Below, one piece after another: positions 1 through 7,505 of a DNA stretch of 64,000 nucleotides. A program made the position numbers and the translations under genes. The stretch is from Bacillus cereus (lineage in GTDB: Bacteria; Bacillota; Bacilli; Bacillales; Bacillaceae_G). The stretch spans positions 408,331-472,330 of the forward strand of contig NZ_NUOT01000008.1 in NCBI RefSeq assembly GCF_002584535.1, written 5' to 3'. The notes beneath the pieces are model-generated. The model was not told the DNA's origin. It did no database searches and saw nothing but the letters and a program-made list of their open reading frames with translations. Each line of letters opens with the position of its first letter. Positions within the stretch are counted from its first letter, which is position 1.

Positions 1-500
1 ATCTCAAATAAAATCGTTTTAAAATTCCATTCTACTTTTTCTTGATAGCCTTTTAATTTTTTTTCTGCACTTGGCATATACATATTTACTAACAAAGCCA
101 CACTAATCCCAATTGTTAAAACAGCTACTTCATTTCCAATCGCTGCCCATGTGATATGTTTTAATGAATATAAATGCATAACAATAACTGAACTTGTAAC
201 AATTCCTTCTTGAATCTTAAACATAACAGCTGTCGGAATAAAAGTAAGAAGTAACAAACTAATTGCAAGCGGCGTATAACCGATTGTTTCAAAAATACAA
301 AATGAGAATGCCATTGATAACAAACAGGCCAAAAATCGATGTAAAGAGACTTGAAGTGATTTCCACTTCGTATTTTGTACACACAAAATAACCAAAATCC
401 CCGCAGAACTATAAAATTCCAACCCGAATAGCTGGGCAATAAAAACTGCTACACCTGTTCCAACTGCTGTTTTCACTGTACGATATCCAATTCTAAACAT
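1..500 (-). CDS. yqjA: Aromatic acid exporter family membrane protein (YqjA-like), C-terminus off the window
   Basis: The gene starts at 500 with ATG and runs off the left edge, so about 166 residues are visible. They begin MFRIGYRTVKTAVGTGVAVF and contain about four hydrophobic segments, followed by a charged stretch (PSAEKKLKGYQEK). This is the N-terminal membrane half of the ArAE/FUSC-like family (DUF939), to which B. subtilis YqjA belongs. Members are thought to export aromatic or other organic acids, but the YqjA substrate is unknown. In B. subtilis yqjA also lies close to the artPQR and bkd region, so position supports the name. The second half of the protein cannot be judged. Confidence 0.75.
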   Translation of the reverse strand, partial: MFRIGYRTVKTAVGTGVAVFIAQLFGLEFYSSAGILVILCVQNTKWKSLQVSLHRFLACLLSMAFSFCIFETIGYTPLAISLLLLTFIPTAVMFKIQEGIVTSSVIVMHLYSLKHITWAAIGNEVAVLTIGISVALLVNMYMPSAEKKLKGYQEKVEWNFKTILFE

Positions 501-590
501 ATCATTGCTCCTATACATTCATTCTAATTTCCCAGCATATAAGTCACGGCTATGAAAATAAAAAGGTCTCTCCACTCATTTTCTCCCTTT

Positions 591-672
591 GTTTTCACGT
601 GGCATGGGGATAAAAAAGCAATGACCGATTCTATGCAAGGGCTGACGCTCTCTTCTCCCTAAAAGAAAAGGT
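591..672. repeat. Dispersed intergenic repeat, copy A
   Basis: About 80 bases in the gap between yqjA and artR resemble two other intergenic stretches of this window (35041-35112 and 63151-63231). Shared landmarks are a CATG-GG block, an A-rich stretch, TTCTATGCA, a C/T-rich block (GCTCTC) and a closing AAAAGAAAAGG. No open reading frame covers it. B. cereus group genomes carry families of short intergenic repeats (bcr elements); I cannot say which, if any, this is. Confidence 0.45.
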
Positions 673-732
673 TTTATATTATTTTTTCAATCTGTATTTA
701 TATATATGTATACAGGTAGTTACAGTAAGTAT

Positions 733-762
733 AAAAAAAGGATGACAAACTGTCATCCTTTT
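733..762 (-). terminator. Rho-independent terminator of artPQR
   Basis: AAAGGATGACA and TGTCATCCTTT form a perfect hairpin with a three-base loop. It is followed on the minus strand by a run of T, about 30 bases after the artR stop codon. Confidence 0.9.
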
Positions 763-791
763 CTCCTTATTATTCACGTAACTTTTACATG

Positions 792-1514
792 TTACAATAT
801 TTTTTGTAAAAATTCTTGCGCCCGCTTGCTCTTTGGCTCTGTAAAAAACTGTTCTGGGTGTGTATCTTCAACAAGTTTACCACCATCTAAAAAGAGCACA
901 CGATCAGCTACTTCTTTCGCAAAACCCATCTCATGTGTCACAATTGCCATCGTCATTCCAGTAGTCACTAAAGATTTCATTACTTCTAATACTTCCTTTA
1001 CCATTTCAGGATCAAGTGCAGATGTTGGTTCATCAAATAGCATAACTTCTGGCTCCATTGCCAAAGCTCTGGCAATTGCAACACGCTGCTTTTGTCCGCC
1101 TGAAAGACGATTTGGATACGCGTCCTTTTTATCGAGCAACCCTACTTTTTCAAGAAGCTCCTTTGCCTTTTTCTCCGCTTCCTGTTTTGTCACTCCTTTT
1201 ACATTTACTGGTGCATACGTAATATTTTCTAATACAGTCATATGAGGGAATAAGTGAAAATGTTGAAACACCATACCAACATTTTCGCGAACATGCATAA
1301 TATTCGTTTTTGGGTTAGTCACTTCGGCATTACCAATCCAAATGTTACCACTTGTAGGTGTTTCTAGTATGTTCATACAACGTAAAAATGTTGATTTCCC
1401 CGATCCAGACGGTCCAACAATGGCAACAACTTCGCCTTTTTCAATTGTTGTTGTAATGCCTTTTAATACTTCATTTTGTCCAAATGATTTATGAAGGTTT
1501 TCAACTTTAATCAC
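792..1514 (-). CDS. artR: Arginine/polar amino acid ABC transporter, ATP-binding protein
   Basis: This 240-residue ATPase powers uptake of a polar amino acid, probably arginine, from the cytoplasmic face. Visible motifs are Walker A (GPSGSGKST, about residues 34-42), the ABC signature (LSGGQKQR), Walker B with catalytic Glu ([12 protein letters not shown]) and the switch His (VTHEMGF). The family is PAAT/GlnQ-like. It overlaps the permease gene by 8 bp, which points to translational coupling, and it is the last gene before a strong terminator. The name follows B. subtilis ArtR (YqiZ); arginine specificity is inferred from the orthologous order and from the ARG box at the operon promoter. Confidence 0.88.
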   Translation of the reverse strand: MIKVENLHKSFGQNEVLKGITTTIEKGEVVAIVGPSGSGKSTFLRCMNILETPTSGNIWIGNAEVTNPKTNIMHVRENVGMVFQHFHLFPHMTVLENITYAPVNVKGVTKQEAEKKAKELLEKVGLLDKKDAYPNRLSGGQKQRVAIARALAMEPEVMLFDEPTSALDPEMVKEVLEVMKSLVTTGMTMAIVTHEMGFAKEVADRVLFLDGGKLVEDTHPEQFFTEPKSKRAQEFLQKIL

Positions 1515-2166
1515 TTTTCTTCATTCTCCCTTCAATTGCTTTCCCAACAAACGTAAGAATAATTACTAAAATATAGTAAACAAGTCCGACAAATAATAGC
1601 GGTTCAAGGTATTTAAACGTTTCACCACCTACAATATAAGCACGGCGCATTAAATCTGTAGCACCAATTACCGTTACTACTGCTGACTCTTTTGTAAGTG
1701 TTGCAAACTCATTCACAAGCGCTGGTAATATATTTTTTAATGCTTGTGGCAAAATAATATTTCTCATCATTTTTCCATACGGAACACCTAATGCCATCGC
1801 AGCTTCTGTCTGTCCTTTATCAACTGCTTGAATACCTGCACGAATTATCTCTGACATATATGCACCAGAATTTAAACTAAATGCAAGTACTGCTGCTAAA
1901 AATGCAGGTATATCATATCCAATCATTTGCGGGACACCGAAATAAATAATCATTAATTGCAAAACGAGCGGTGTACCACGAAATATCGATGTATATAAAT
2001 CAGCGGCGATATTTAATACTCTTATTCTAGCAATTTTGCAAAGTGCTAATAGCGTTCCGAGCATAAAACCAGCTATAGCAGATACTGCTACAATTTTCAG
2101 TGTAACTTCTAGACCCTTTAATATATATGGTATCGACGGAGTAATTGCCGAAAAATCTAAGTTCAT
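1507..2166 (-). CDS. artQ: Arginine/polar amino acid ABC transporter, permease
   Basis: A 219-residue inner-membrane permease of the HisM/GlnP type with about five membrane spans. The cytoplasmic EAA loop that contacts the ATPase is visible as [20 protein letters not shown] (residues about 140-160). The ATG at 2166 follows a GAGAGGAAT ribosome-binding site. It lies 37 bp after the binding-protein gene and overlaps the ATPase gene. As in the B. subtilis ArtQ (YqiY) system a single permease is encoded, so the membrane part is presumably a homodimer. Confidence 0.88.
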   Translation of the reverse strand: MNLDFSAITPSIPYILKGLEVTLKIVAVSAIAGFMLGTLLALCKIARIRVLNIAADLYTSIFRGTPLVLQLMIIYFGVPQMIGYDIPAFLAAVLAFSLNSGAYMSEIIRAGIQAVDKGQTEAAMALGVPYGKMMRNIILPQALKNILPALVNEFATLTKESAVVTVIGATDLMRRAYIVGGETFKYLEPLLFVGLVYYILVIILTFVGKAIEGRMKKSD

Positions 2167-2203
2167 CTTTTGTCATTCCTCTCACAGAAAATAGAAAGGC
2201 AGC

Positions 2204-2983
2204 TTACTTTCCGCTGCCAAACCATTTCTTCACTAATTTATCCATTTCACCATTCTCTTGCATTTTCTTAATTACTTTATTAAATTCTGCTGTTTTATCA
2301 CTATTTTTCGGAAGGGCAATTGCTGCTCCTACTTCTTCTGGAGCTTCCTTGATTTCAATTCCTTGTAAATCTTTTATTTTGTCTAAATAATTTTTAGCAA
2401 CTGTATCTTCTATAATGGCAGCGTCAAAGCGTCCAGCCTGAATTTCTTGTACAATTTCTGGTATACGGTCACGACCTTCCGCCTGGAAGTTCACTTGTTT
2501 TTTGAAGTCGTTTGCTTTTTCTTCTTGAATAGAACCTGTTTGTACTCCTACTTTTTTATCTTTTAAATCTTGTAATGATTTAATACCAGAATCCTTTTTC
2601 GAAACGATCATGTTTTTAGCAACAAAATATATATCTGTAAAATCGGCATTCTTCTTACGATCTGGATTTGGTGTCATACCTGCCATAACAAAATCAACTT
2701 TTCCTGAGCTAAGAGATGCTAGCAATCCCCCAAAATCCATATCCTTTATTTTCACTTCATAACCAAGTTCTTTTCCAATATATTTTGCAATATCTACATC
2801 AAAACCGATAATTTCATCACTCTTGGAAGCTTCTACATATTCATAAGGTTTATAGTCTGCTGAAGTTCCCATAATAAGTACTTTCTTATTTTTATTCGCT
2901 TCTTTTGTTTCTCCCTTACTACAAGCACTAAACATACTTACGATTAAAATAAGTGCAAATGAAATTGATAATAACTTCTTCAT
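2204..2983 (-). CDS. artP: Arginine/polar amino acid ABC transporter, substrate-binding lipoprotein
   Basis: First gene of the transporter operon, 259 residues. The N-terminus is a lipoprotein signal with a basic start and a lipobox ending SACS (Cys about residue 21), so the mature protein is tethered to the outer face of the membrane. The rest is a periplasmic-binding-protein fold of the SBP_bac_3 family (GFDVDIAKYIGKELGYEVKIK; DFVMAGMTPNPDRKKNADFT; VGVQTGSIQEE). The ligand is one amino acid, probably arginine; orthology to ArtP (YqiX) and the upstream ARG box support this, but residues alone do not prove it. The ATG at 2983 follows AGGGGGAAG. Confidence 0.87.
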   Translation of the reverse strand: MKKLLSISFALILIVSMFSACSKGETKEANKNKKVLIMGTSADYKPYEYVEASKSDEIIGFDVDIAKYIGKELGYEVKIKDMDFGGLLASLSSGKVDFVMAGMTPNPDRKKNADFTDIYFVAKNMIVSKKDSGIKSLQDLKDKKVGVQTGSIQEEKANDFKKQVNFQAEGRDRIPEIVQEIQAGRFDAAIIEDTVAKNYLDKIKDLQGIEIKEAPEEVGAAIALPKNSDKTAEFNKVIKKMQENGEMDKLVKKWFGSGK

Positions 2984-3020
2984 GTTTCTTCCCCCTAATA
3001 ATGTATATTTAAAAGTTTTA

Positions 3021-3072
3021 TAGAATTTTTATTCGATGTTTGTATTGTATCAACGTTTTTATTTTTATGCAA
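3021..3072 (-). promoter_or_regulatory. artPQR promoter with ARG box (AhrC operator)
   Basis: On the minus strand TTGCAT (3072-3067) and TACAAT (3049-3044) are 17 bases apart, a good SigA promoter. At the expected start point lies GAATAAAAATTC (3034-3023), identical to the core of the Bacillus ARG box consensus (CATGAATAAAAATKCAAK). About 14 of 18 positions match when extended. The repressor AhrC is encoded in this window at 24580-25029. The layout predicts repression of uptake by AhrC with arginine. Promoter and box are read by eye. Confidence 0.65.
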
Positions 3073-3121
3073 TAATTAAAATAAAAATAAATAATGTTTT
3101 TAATTATAATCAATATCCAAT

Positions 3122-3171
3122 ATGTTTTTTATGTATATTTTTTTGCATAATACATGTTTTTTATGTATATT
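3122..3171. repeat. 18-bp direct repeat upstream of the art promoter
   Basis: ATGTTTTTTATGTATATT occurs at 3122-3139 and again, identically, at 3154-3171. The 32-bp period is about three helical turns. It lies 50-100 bp upstream of the artPQR -35 box in a very AT-rich 394-bp gap and could be tandem binding sites for a regulator. Chance is possible in such AT-rich DNA. Confidence 0.5.
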
Positions 3172-3330
3172 CTCTTTCATGATATGCAACTAAGAATAAA
3201 GAAATTCAAATTCTATTAACCATTAAAGTGAGATTTTTCTACATATCCTTTCAATATGTGAAACTTCTAGCAAAAAGGAAATTTTTCTACTCCCCATCTT
3301 CCTCGTTTCACTCTAATTAGCAAGATACAA

Positions 3331-3370
3331 AAAAAACGGTACAAACACATAAGTGTCTGTACCGTTTTTT
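3331..3370 (-). terminator. Rho-independent terminator of brxB
   Basis: AAAAAACGGTACA and TGTACCGTTTTTT form a 13-bp perfect stem directly after the brxB stop codon. It has T-runs on both strands, so it may work in both directions. Confidence 0.9.
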
Positions 3371-3377
3371 CATTCTA

Positions 3378-3812
3378 TTAAATCTCTTCACAATTCTCTT
3401 CAAAATACGATTGTAATTTTGCAATAACTTGCATTGGATCGTGACCTTCAATTTCATGGCGTTCAACCATCGTTACAATCTTTCCATCTTTTAATAATGC
3501 GAAAGACGGAGAAGATGGTGGATATCCTTCAAAATATTCACGTGCACGTGCTGTTGCCTCTTTGTCCTGACCTGCAAATACTGTTACAAGTTGATTTGGA
3601 CGTTTATCATAGTGTACGGAATGTGCAGCAGCAGGGCGAGCAATACCACCTGCACAACCACATACTGAGTTTATCATTACAAGCGTTGTGCCCTCTTTTT
3701 TGAACGCTTCATCGACCGCTTCTGTTGTTGTTAATTCTGTATATCCAGCGGAAACAATTTCCTCACGCGCTTGACGGACAACATCATTCATAAAAAAGTT
3801 AAAGTTAATCAA
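3378..3812 (-). CDS. brxB: Bacilliredoxin BrxB (YphP/YqiW family)
   Basis: A 144-residue thioredoxin-like protein that removes bacillithiol from S-bacillithiolated proteins after oxidative stress, in the cytosol. The hallmark CGC active site is at residues 51-53 within NSVCGCAGG. Family length is about 145. The family name was DUF1094 before the function was shown for B. subtilis BrxA (YphP) and BrxB (YqiW). It is next to artPQR, as yqiW is in B. subtilis, which favours BrxB over the paralogue BrxA. It is a single-gene unit with its own terminator. Confidence 0.9.
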   Translation of the reverse strand: MINFNFFMNDVVRQAREEIVSAGYTELTTTEAVDEAFKKEGTTLVMINSVCGCAGGIARPAAAHSVHYDKRPNQLVTVFAGQDKEATARAREYFEGYPPSSPSFALLKDGKIVTMVERHEIEGHDPMQVIAKLQSYFEENCEEI

Positions 3813-3896
3813 TGTTTTCCCTCCTCTAGATCTATCTATTTGTATCTTACCAGTTACTGTTTCAGAAGTACAAGTAAACTTACTTTTGTGTATAAA

Positions 3897-3931
3897 TAAA
3901 ACGTCTTAGAACAAGTGTCCTAAGACGTTTC
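3897..3931 (-). terminator. Rho-independent terminator of yjdF
   Basis: AAACGTCTTAG and CTAAGACGTTT form an 11-bp stem with a ten-base loop just downstream of the yjdF stop. TTTTATTTAT follows on the minus strand. Confidence 0.85.
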
Positions 3932-3933
3932 TC

Positions 3934-4341
3934 TTAATGTCCACGATGCTTTTGTTTTGCTTTTTGCACTTTGATAAGACGTTTTTTCTGCTTTTCTGCT
4001 TCACGCTGTTCCTTAGATTGCACTCTTTTTTCCTGCTTATGCAATTCATAAGATAAACTAATTGCTTCTTGTGCTTTCGTAAAGCGCTTTGTATGCATTT
4101 CTTTCGCAGCTTCTCTTATGATACGCTTTATATTTTTTGGACGCTGTTTCTCTTTCACTTTAACACCACATCTGGCAAAGTGATTAAAATACTTTAGCAT
4201 CATACCATTTACAAACAAAAGTATCTCTTCATCTGATGGCTCAGCACCAAAAATATACCTCGCTGCATACAAAGTTCCTTTATGTGTGTTCTCAATCATT
4301 CCTACAAAAAATTGACCATCATGATATACTGTCAAATCCAT
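3934..4341 (-). CDS. yjdF: YjdF family protein (DUF2992), riboswitch-controlled
   Basis: A 135-residue protein. The N-terminal about 90 residues are the conserved part (MDLTVYHDGQFFVGMIE..., YAARYIFGAEPSDEEILLF). The C-terminal about 45 residues are very rich in Lys, Arg, Glu and Gln and are probably helical. The biochemical function of YjdF is unknown. The family is known for the yjdF riboswitch that precedes it and binds azaaromatic compounds, so a role in response to toxic aromatics is an inference from the literature. The ATG at 4341 has a strong AAGGAGGGG ribosome-binding site at 7 bases, and that site is part of the leader structure. Confidence 0.85.
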   Translation of the reverse strand: MDLTVYHDGQFFVGMIENTHKGTLYAARYIFGAEPSDEEILLFVNGMMLKYFNHFARCGVKVKEKQRPKNIKRIIREAAKEMHTKRFTKAQEAISLSYELHKQEKRVQSKEQREAEKQKKRLIKVQKAKQKHRGH

Positions 4342-4466
4342 TCGACAGCCCCTCCTTAGAAAAAATTAGAAATACTGGACATCCCGGAGGGGAAGGTTAC
4401 TGACATACTAGTATGCGCCTGGACTACCAACCAGAACTGTGTTTTTGCATTTCTATATCCATTATA
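4342..4466 (-). promoter_or_regulatory. yjdF riboswitch and -10 element
   Basis: A structured leader lies between a TATAAT at 4466-4461 and the yjdF start. Visible helices are CTGG/CCAG around a TTGGTAGT loop and the self-complementary CATACTAGTATG. Next comes CCTTCCCCTCCGGGATG, and then the AAGGAGGGG ribosome-binding site. CCCCTCC (4392-4386) is the exact complement of GGAGGGG (4355-4349), so pairing would hide the ribosome-binding site. The assignment to the yjdF RNA motif rests on position directly upstream of yjdF and on the overall look of the leader. The promoter lies just past the end of the Nudix gene. Confidence 0.75.
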
Positions 4467-4479
4467 CATCATTTTTACT

Positions 4480-4944
4480 TCATTTAACTCTTTTTCCTAT
4501 ATTTTCATATACTTCAATCATTTTTTTATGCGAACCTACAATATAATCTGGTAATCCTGTAATTGGAAAGAATTTAAGTTGAACTGCTTCCTCTTTATTG
4601 ACAGATAGCAACCCTTCATATTCATTTGTATAATAAGCCGTCGTTACGGATTGAAATTCATCACCATTCGCTAATTTTATAAAGTAATTCGCTCCAGAGA
4701 ACACATTAATGAGCTTTAAATTTTTTACATGAATCCCTGCTTCTTCATATACTTCACGGCAAGCTGTTTCTTCTGGTGATTCTCCAAGTTCCATCAAACC
4801 GCCAAGTAATCCCCATTTTCCATACGGTTCTGTTCGTTGTTGTAGCAAAACATGTCCATCTTCATTCAATACGAGAACAACAGCACCAACTAAAATTAAA
4901 GGGCGATGACCAACTACTTTCCGTAATTCTTCTACATATCCCAT
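4480..4944 (-). CDS. NUDIX hydrolase
   Basis: About 154 residues with a clear Nudix box: G-GLMELGESPEET-AC-REVYEEAGI fits GX5EX7REUXEEXGU, where the Glu residues bind Mg. The family cleaves nucleoside diphosphates linked to another group; the substrate cannot be read from sequence, and 'housecleaning' or mutT-like roles are both possible. I start at the ATG at 4944 (MGYVEELRKVVG), which has AGAAGGG nine bases before it. The longer frame opens with GTG at 4980, but that lies at the likely transcription start of a GATACAAT -10 element and has no ribosome-binding site. It is a single gene between yetF-like and yjdF. Confidence 0.8.
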   Translation of the reverse strand: MGYVEELRKVVGHRPLILVGAVVLVLNEDGHVLLQQRTEPYGKWGLLGGLMELGESPEETACREVYEEAGIHVKNLKLINVFSGANYFIKLANGDEFQSVTTAYYTNEYEGLLSVNKEEAVQLKFFPITGLPDYIVGSHKKMIEVYENIGKRVK

Positions 4945-5157
4945 CAAAACAAACCCTTCTTTTTTTATTTCGTTGTCCACACTATTGTATCATATGCAAG
5001 AAATGGTAAAATGCCATATTTTTTACTTTTTTATAAAGTAAAACTTTAATCAGTGGAGTTTTTCTCCCTCCCCAGTAATAATTCATTTTCATCAATTAGG
5101 CTTTTACGAGCAGCACATTCCCCCACCTAACTTTTTTTCTTTCCTTGCATTTTAATC

Positions 5158-5865
5158 TTAAACGCTAGACAAAATATTGATTTGTTCATTTTCATCTATA
5201 GTTGCTAATTGAATCAATTCAATTGATACTTTTTTTGATAATTCCTCCTTTGCCCATCTTTCCGTTTTCCCCAATAAAGTGAGCACATCCTTTTGAATTT
5301 TCCCGTCTTTTACAAGAATAAATGAAATAGGTGATTTTTTACCAGCTACTTTCATATCCTGCCGAGATACCGTTTCATATTCTGGATACTGAAATACCGA
5401 AACAACACCACTTGCTTCCCATAATGCTAATCTTATCGTTTTAATATCACTAGCACTTTGTAAGCGTAATTCAGAGAATAAATACTCTACTGTAATTCTT
5501 GCTTTTTTCAAATTATTAAAATCAATTGACCCATTATGTATAAGTATAATGGGCGATGGTTCTAAAAAGCGTCTCCATCGATCCCATTTCAACGCTAAAA
5601 TCGAACTGACAATATAAAGAACAATGAGCATACATGTTGTAATCATCGATCCGAGTAAACCGACTCTTTCATCGGATAGTGCGTTAGAGAGATTCCCTTC
5701 CAACAATAGCACTAATACGACATCCAAAAAACGAAGCTGTGCAATGGAGCGTTGTCCCATTGCTTTAGCAACAAAAATTAAAAAAATATACGCTATGATA
5801 GCTCGAATCATCCATTCTATATAAGAAAGATGATGTGCCCCATTCAAAATATGCATATGCATGAA
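5158..5865 (-). CDS. DUF421 (YetF-like) membrane protein
   Basis: About 235 residues. The first 85 hold three hydrophobic spans (IRAIIAYIFLIFVAKAM, FLDVVLVLLLEG, MLIVLYIVSSILAL). The rest is a soluble domain typical of DUF421/YetF (RITVEYLFSELRLQ, IRLALWEASGVVSVF). B. subtilis has several paralogues, some made in spores, with no firm biochemical role. I chose the ATG at 5865, which follows TAAGGAG at nine bases. The in-frame codons upstream (to 5886) lie inside a perfect hairpin that abuts this ribosome-binding site. The last about 35 residues (TERWAKEELSKKVSIELIQL) look helical. Confidence 0.8.
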   Translation of the reverse strand, partial: FMHMHILNGAHHLSYIEWMIRAIIAYIFLIFVAKAMGQRSIAQLRFLDVVLVLLLEGNLSNALSDERVGLLGSMITTCMLIVLYIVSSILALKWDRWRRFLEPSPIILIHNGSIDFNNLKKARITVEYLFSELRLQSASDIKTIRLALWEASGVVSVFQYPEYETVSRQDMKVAGKKSPISFILVKDGKIQKDVLTLLGKTERWAKEELSKKVSIELIQLATIDENEQINILSSV

Positions 5866-5875
5866 TTTGCACTCC

Positions 5876-5921
5876 TTAATCATCACAAACTTTCACACTC
5901 CCTTTAGTTTGTGATGATTAA
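5876..5921 (-). promoter_or_regulatory. Perfect 16-bp inverted repeat touching the yetF-like ribosome-binding site
   Basis: TTAATCATCACAAACT (5876-5891) is repeated inverted at 5906-5921 with a 14-base loop. On the transcript the 3' arm ends in GATTAA, immediately followed by GGAG of the ribosome-binding site. No T-run follows, so it does not look like a terminator. It could be an operator or a hairpin that controls translation. Confidence 0.6.
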
Positions 5922-5935
5922 GAGCATCTATACAA

Positions 5936-5976
5936 AAAAGACCGATTCGCATGAAAACGAATCAGCCTTTTTACAT
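5936..5976 (-). terminator. Terminator of the rodA-like gene
   Basis: On the minus strand GGCTGATTCG and CGAATCGGTC pair with two G-U steps, followed by TTTTTTG. It lies directly after the stop codon at 5982. Confidence 0.75.
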
Positions 5977-5981
5977 AAAAA

Positions 5982-7160
5982 TTAACTAACTGAAAACATA
6001 TACTTTTTATAAGTTTTCCGCACCGATAAAACGAGCCCCATCATCATCATATTCGAGAATAAGGAACTTCCTCCATATGATAAAAACGGAAGCGCAATTC
6101 CTTTTACCGGCATTAATCCAACGATCATACCAACATTTTGGAAGATTTGTAGTGTTAAAACACCAATTATTCCTGCACATAATAATGTACCGAACAAATT
6201 ATCTGCTGAATACCCAATTATAATTGTTCGATATAAAAGAAGAAGGAACATAAATACAATAAAAGCTGCAATTAAAAATCCACCTTCTTCAGCAATTGTA
6301 GCAAAAATGAAATCGGTATGCTTTTCGGGAATGTAGACACTTCCATATCCAAATCCTTTTCCATCCATTCCTCCACTACCCACCGCTAAAATTGATTGTT
6401 GTGTTTGATAACCTTGATCTGCGTGCTCAAATGGATCTAGCCATCCCAAAATTCGTGACTGTTGATGTGGCTTTAGTAAAGCAACCAATTTGTTGAAAAA
6501 AATATCTGGGTATTTCAAAAATATAAATACTAATGTGGACAATATGGTCAGTGGAATAACTGTACATATTGCAATTAACTTCTTTTGAATACCTGACATA
6601 AACAAAATACATGCGATCCCTGCAGCATATAGGAAAACCATCCCTGTATCAGGCTGACTATATACAATTAAAGCAGGTGGAATCGATACTAAAATAATTT
6701 TACCTACTAATATTAAATCCGTTTGAAAAGTTCGTACCATATATTTCGCATTATGCTTCACCGCTAAACTGGCAACTAAAATAAGCAACGCAATTTTGAA
6801 AAACTCTGATGGCTGAATTGCCCCAAGGACAGGGACACGAAACCATCTTTTTGCACCTAATATTTCAGGTGTTAAACCTTTAAATGGTGAAATCTTAAGT
6901 ATGATAATAGAAGCAAATCCAACAATATACAATGGCCACGCTAATTTTTGCAACTGATCTAAATCAATACTTGCAACAAGTAGTAATAACACAATACCTA
7001 TTATATAGTTAATCCCTTGTTTCATTGCAAAGTTCGCAGCTCCATATTGCCCTGTTTGTTGACTGCTATATATGGCAGCTATACTTGTAATGCATAAGAC
7101 ACACAAAATTAAAATTAATTTTACATCTAAACTTTTTAGAAACTCGGTACTTCTCTTCAT
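5982..7160 (-). CDS. RodA/FtsW/SpoVE family peptidoglycan polymerase
   Basis: A 392-residue polytopic membrane protein with about ten spans. SEDS-family features are visible: GAKRWFRVP followed by QPSEFFKIA, the extracellular loop EKHTDFIFATIAEEGG with the conserved Glu/Asp region, and the C-terminal LPFLSYGGSS. SEDS proteins polymerise lipid II into glycan strands with a class B penicillin-binding partner. The length suits RodA (about 393), but B. cereus group genomes hold several SEDS paralogues, so I give no symbol. The ATG at 7160 follows CAGGAGGG at six bases; the longer frame to 7178 would place that site inside the coding region. It stands alone with its own terminator. Confidence 0.85.
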   Translation of the reverse strand: MKRSTEFLKSLDVKLILILCVLCITSIAAIYSSQQTGQYGAANFAMKQGINYIIGIVLLLLVASIDLDQLQKLAWPLYIVGFASIIILKISPFKGLTPEILGAKRWFRVPVLGAIQPSEFFKIALLILVASLAVKHNAKYMVRTFQTDLILVGKIILVSIPPALIVYSQPDTGMVFLYAAGIACILFMSGIQKKLIAICTVIPLTILSTLVFIFLKYPDIFFNKLVALLKPHQQSRILGWLDPFEHADQGYQTQQSILAVGSGGMDGKGFGYGSVYIPEKHTDFIFATIAEEGGFLIAAFIVFMFLLLLYRTIIIGYSADNLFGTLLCAGIIGVLTLQIFQNVGMIVGLMPVKGIALPFLSYGGSSLFSNMMMMGLVLSVRKTYKKYMFSVS

Positions 7161-7478
7161 GACACCCTCCTGAAACATTGTTAAGGCAAAATAAAAAATC
7201 AGGAGTCAATACGCTTCATGTTTTGACGGCTGATTGCACATTAATCTATAAAATACTTATATAGAATAACTTTCTTTTTCAAACAATACAATACATTATA
7301 CTACAGTTTCGTCAGTAAGATTTGCCAAAAAAGGATTCTTTTTTTATTGTATATCTATATACTGAATATCAGCAATGTATTTTCATAAATTTATAACACA
7401 TTGTTATTCATTGTCAGATTAATGGAAGGCATTTTTTATTGTGGAATACAAAGTGAAGAAGTATATCTTTTCTAAAGC
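7161..7478 (-). promoter_or_regulatory. Leader/promoter region of the rodA-like gene
   Basis: A gap of about 320 bases with high AT content. On the minus strand GTATAATG (near 7300) is a good extended -10 element, but no convincing -35 box is in register. I see no reading frame with a ribosome-binding site and no strong structure besides the bfmBB terminator at its right end. Confidence 0.3.
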
Positions 7479-7505
7479 AAAAAGCTCGCAGACGCGAGCT
7501 TTTTA
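7479..7505 (-). terminator. Terminator of the bkd operon
   Basis: AAAAAGCTCGC and GCGAGCTTTTT with a four-base loop, right after the bfmBB stop. Confidence 0.92.

Noticed and set aside
706-1245. 179-residue plus-strand frame opposite artR
   Set aside because: It is antisense to a clear ABC ATPase, with no ribosome-binding site and a composition set by the opposite strand.
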